Below, in pieces: positions 63,418 through 64,000 of a stretch of 64,000 nucleotides of DNA. Under the pieces are notes generated by a model, which saw nothing but the letters and a program-made list of their open reading frames with translations, did no database searches and had not been told where the DNA came from. Each line of letters starts with the position of its first letter. The stretch's first letter is position 1. A program made the position numbers and the translations under genes. This DNA is from Chitinivorax sp. B (lineage in GTDB: Bacteria > Pseudomonadota > Gammaproteobacteria > Burkholderiales > SCOH01): contig NZ_SCOH01000009.1 in the NCBI RefSeq assembly GCF_005503445.1, forward strand, positions 62,001-126,000, written 5' to 3'.

Positions 63418-64000
63418 CTATACGCGGCGCATGGTTGCCGACAACGGCGCATGGTCTGAAATGCGTGACCAGGGCTTGCCAGCATGTACCTGCGCATGTT
63501 CAATCGTGAATCCACGATAATAGATGCGATCCAGCGTCAGCACCGGCATGCGACTGGGAAAACTGCGTGCCGGCATGCCGTGCAAAGTCTCGAAGGCTTC
63601 GCGCAAATGTAGCGCTTCGGTCAACTGATCAGAGGCTTGTTGTCGCCAATCATTAAAATCGCCAGCAATGATCAATGGGGCGTGCTCAGGTACCATTTTG
63701 GCGATTCGTTCACGAAGTACCCGGATCTGTTTCTTACGATCATGCCCCAACAAATTCAGGTGTACGCAGATGGCATGGACTGTTTGCGGCCAGCAGGGCA
63801 CTTCGATTTCGCAGTGCAGCAGACCACGTTTTTCGAACGGGTTGACTGAAACATCCTGATTTTCAAATTTGACAATCGGGAACCGACTGAGAATGGCATT
63901 GCCATGGTGGCCATCATCGTAAATCGCATTCTGGCCATAGGCCACACGATGCGACAATGAATCGGCAAGAAACTCGTGCTGTGGTGCACGAGGCCAGGCG
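63418..64000 (-). CDS. ybhP: YbhP-like endonuclease/exonuclease/phosphatase family protein, N-terminus beyond window
   Basis: The frame is open through the end of the window, so at least 193 residues are seen and the start is missing. The EEP fold motifs are present: GHHGNAILSRFPIVKF, then the catalytic APLIIAGDFNDW and the closing RISDHAPLSATM, with the active-site Asp-His pair. YbhP proteins are predicted to cleave phosphodiesters, and their gene is often next to clsB, as here, which suggests a phospholipid-linked role. Assignment to ybhP is by neighbourhood and length only. Confidence 0.85.
   Translation of the reverse strand, partial: AWPRAPQHEFLADSLSHRVAYGQNAIYDDGHHGNAILSRFPIVKFENQDVSVNPFEKRGLLHCEIEVPCWPQTVHAICVHLNLLGHDRKKQIRVLRERIAKMVPEHAPLIIAGDFNDWRQQASDQLTEALHLREAFETLHGMPARSFPSRMPVLTLDRIYYRGFTIEHAQVHAGKPWSRISDHAPLSATMRRV

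Noticed and set aside
1-64000. tRNA, rRNA, CRISPR array, insertion sequence or prophage
   Set aside because: No cloverleaf-like, repeat-spacer, transposase or phage structural signals were seen in the gaps or coding regions by eye.

Overview
The window looks like a chromosomal segment of a free-living Gram-negative bacterium, most likely a betaproteobacterium. The reasons are a general secretion (Gsp) operon, a class I polyhydroxyalkanoate synthase, a 180-kDa-type NAD-dependent glutamate dehydrogenase, a CaiB/GcdH glutarate pair, DUF1631 and DUF4166 proteins, and moderately GC-rich coding DNA. The genus cannot be fixed from the sequence alone. I saw no rRNA, tRNA, insertion sequence, phage gene or CRISPR array. 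Coding density is high and the content is mostly core or conserved accessory genes.

Layout, left to right. Positions 1-7.9 kb hold the end of a periplasmic binding protein, a histone-deacetylase-family enzyme, a DUF2062 membrane protein, a secreted subtilase behind a dyad-rich upstream region, a MATE exporter, an HPt/HD-GYP signalling protein and a hexose-phosphate mutarotase. Positions 8-15.1 kb hold a minus-strand type II secretion operon, gspFGHIJK, an unknown exported protein, then gspLMN. gspC, gspD and gspE are not in the window. Positions 15.6-22.9 kb carry a TetR regulator, a KefB-type antiporter, an orphan sugar-type binding protein, a MerR regulator divergent from a methyltransferase across a 19-bp-spacer promoter, and small conserved or unknown proteins. 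Positions 23-34.6 kb carry phaC, the large glutamate dehydrogenase, a chemoreceptor, a periplasmic catalase and a DUF4253 protein.

Positions 34.9-38.4 kb form a glutarate/glutaryl-CoA catabolic module: a CoA-transferase and glutaryl-CoA dehydrogenase divergent from an IclR regulator. Positions 38.5-47.4 kb carry a DUF1631 protein, an intergenic region with two inverted consensus DnaA boxes, an LEA-type lipoprotein, an acyltransferase, an HD-type protein and dnaE. Positions 47.5-51.8 kb carry a DUF4010 membrane protein, two tandem paralogous binding proteins, a methyltransferase with a probable 5' frameshift, and an hsp20 gene with a sigma-32-like promoter. Positions 52-56.4 kb are a ferric-iron ABC importer operon behind a Fur-box-like site, headed by a small unknown protein and with a terminator between the binding-protein and permease genes. 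Positions 56.4-64 kb carry a glycine-zipper lipoprotein, uvrB, a VOC protein, an orphan hybrid-free sensor kinase, and a clsB-ybhP-like pair cut by the window end.

Much of the interest is regulatory. Visible candidate sites are a MerR-type operator, Fur, OxyR and sigma-32 sites, a possible RNA thermometer, paired DnaA boxes and several tight dyads. I found no single multi-gene system that is clearly new. The best candidates for follow-up are the MerR/methyltransferase pair, the HPt-HD-GYP fusion, the inverted DnaA-box pair and the unknown exported protein inside the gsp operon.
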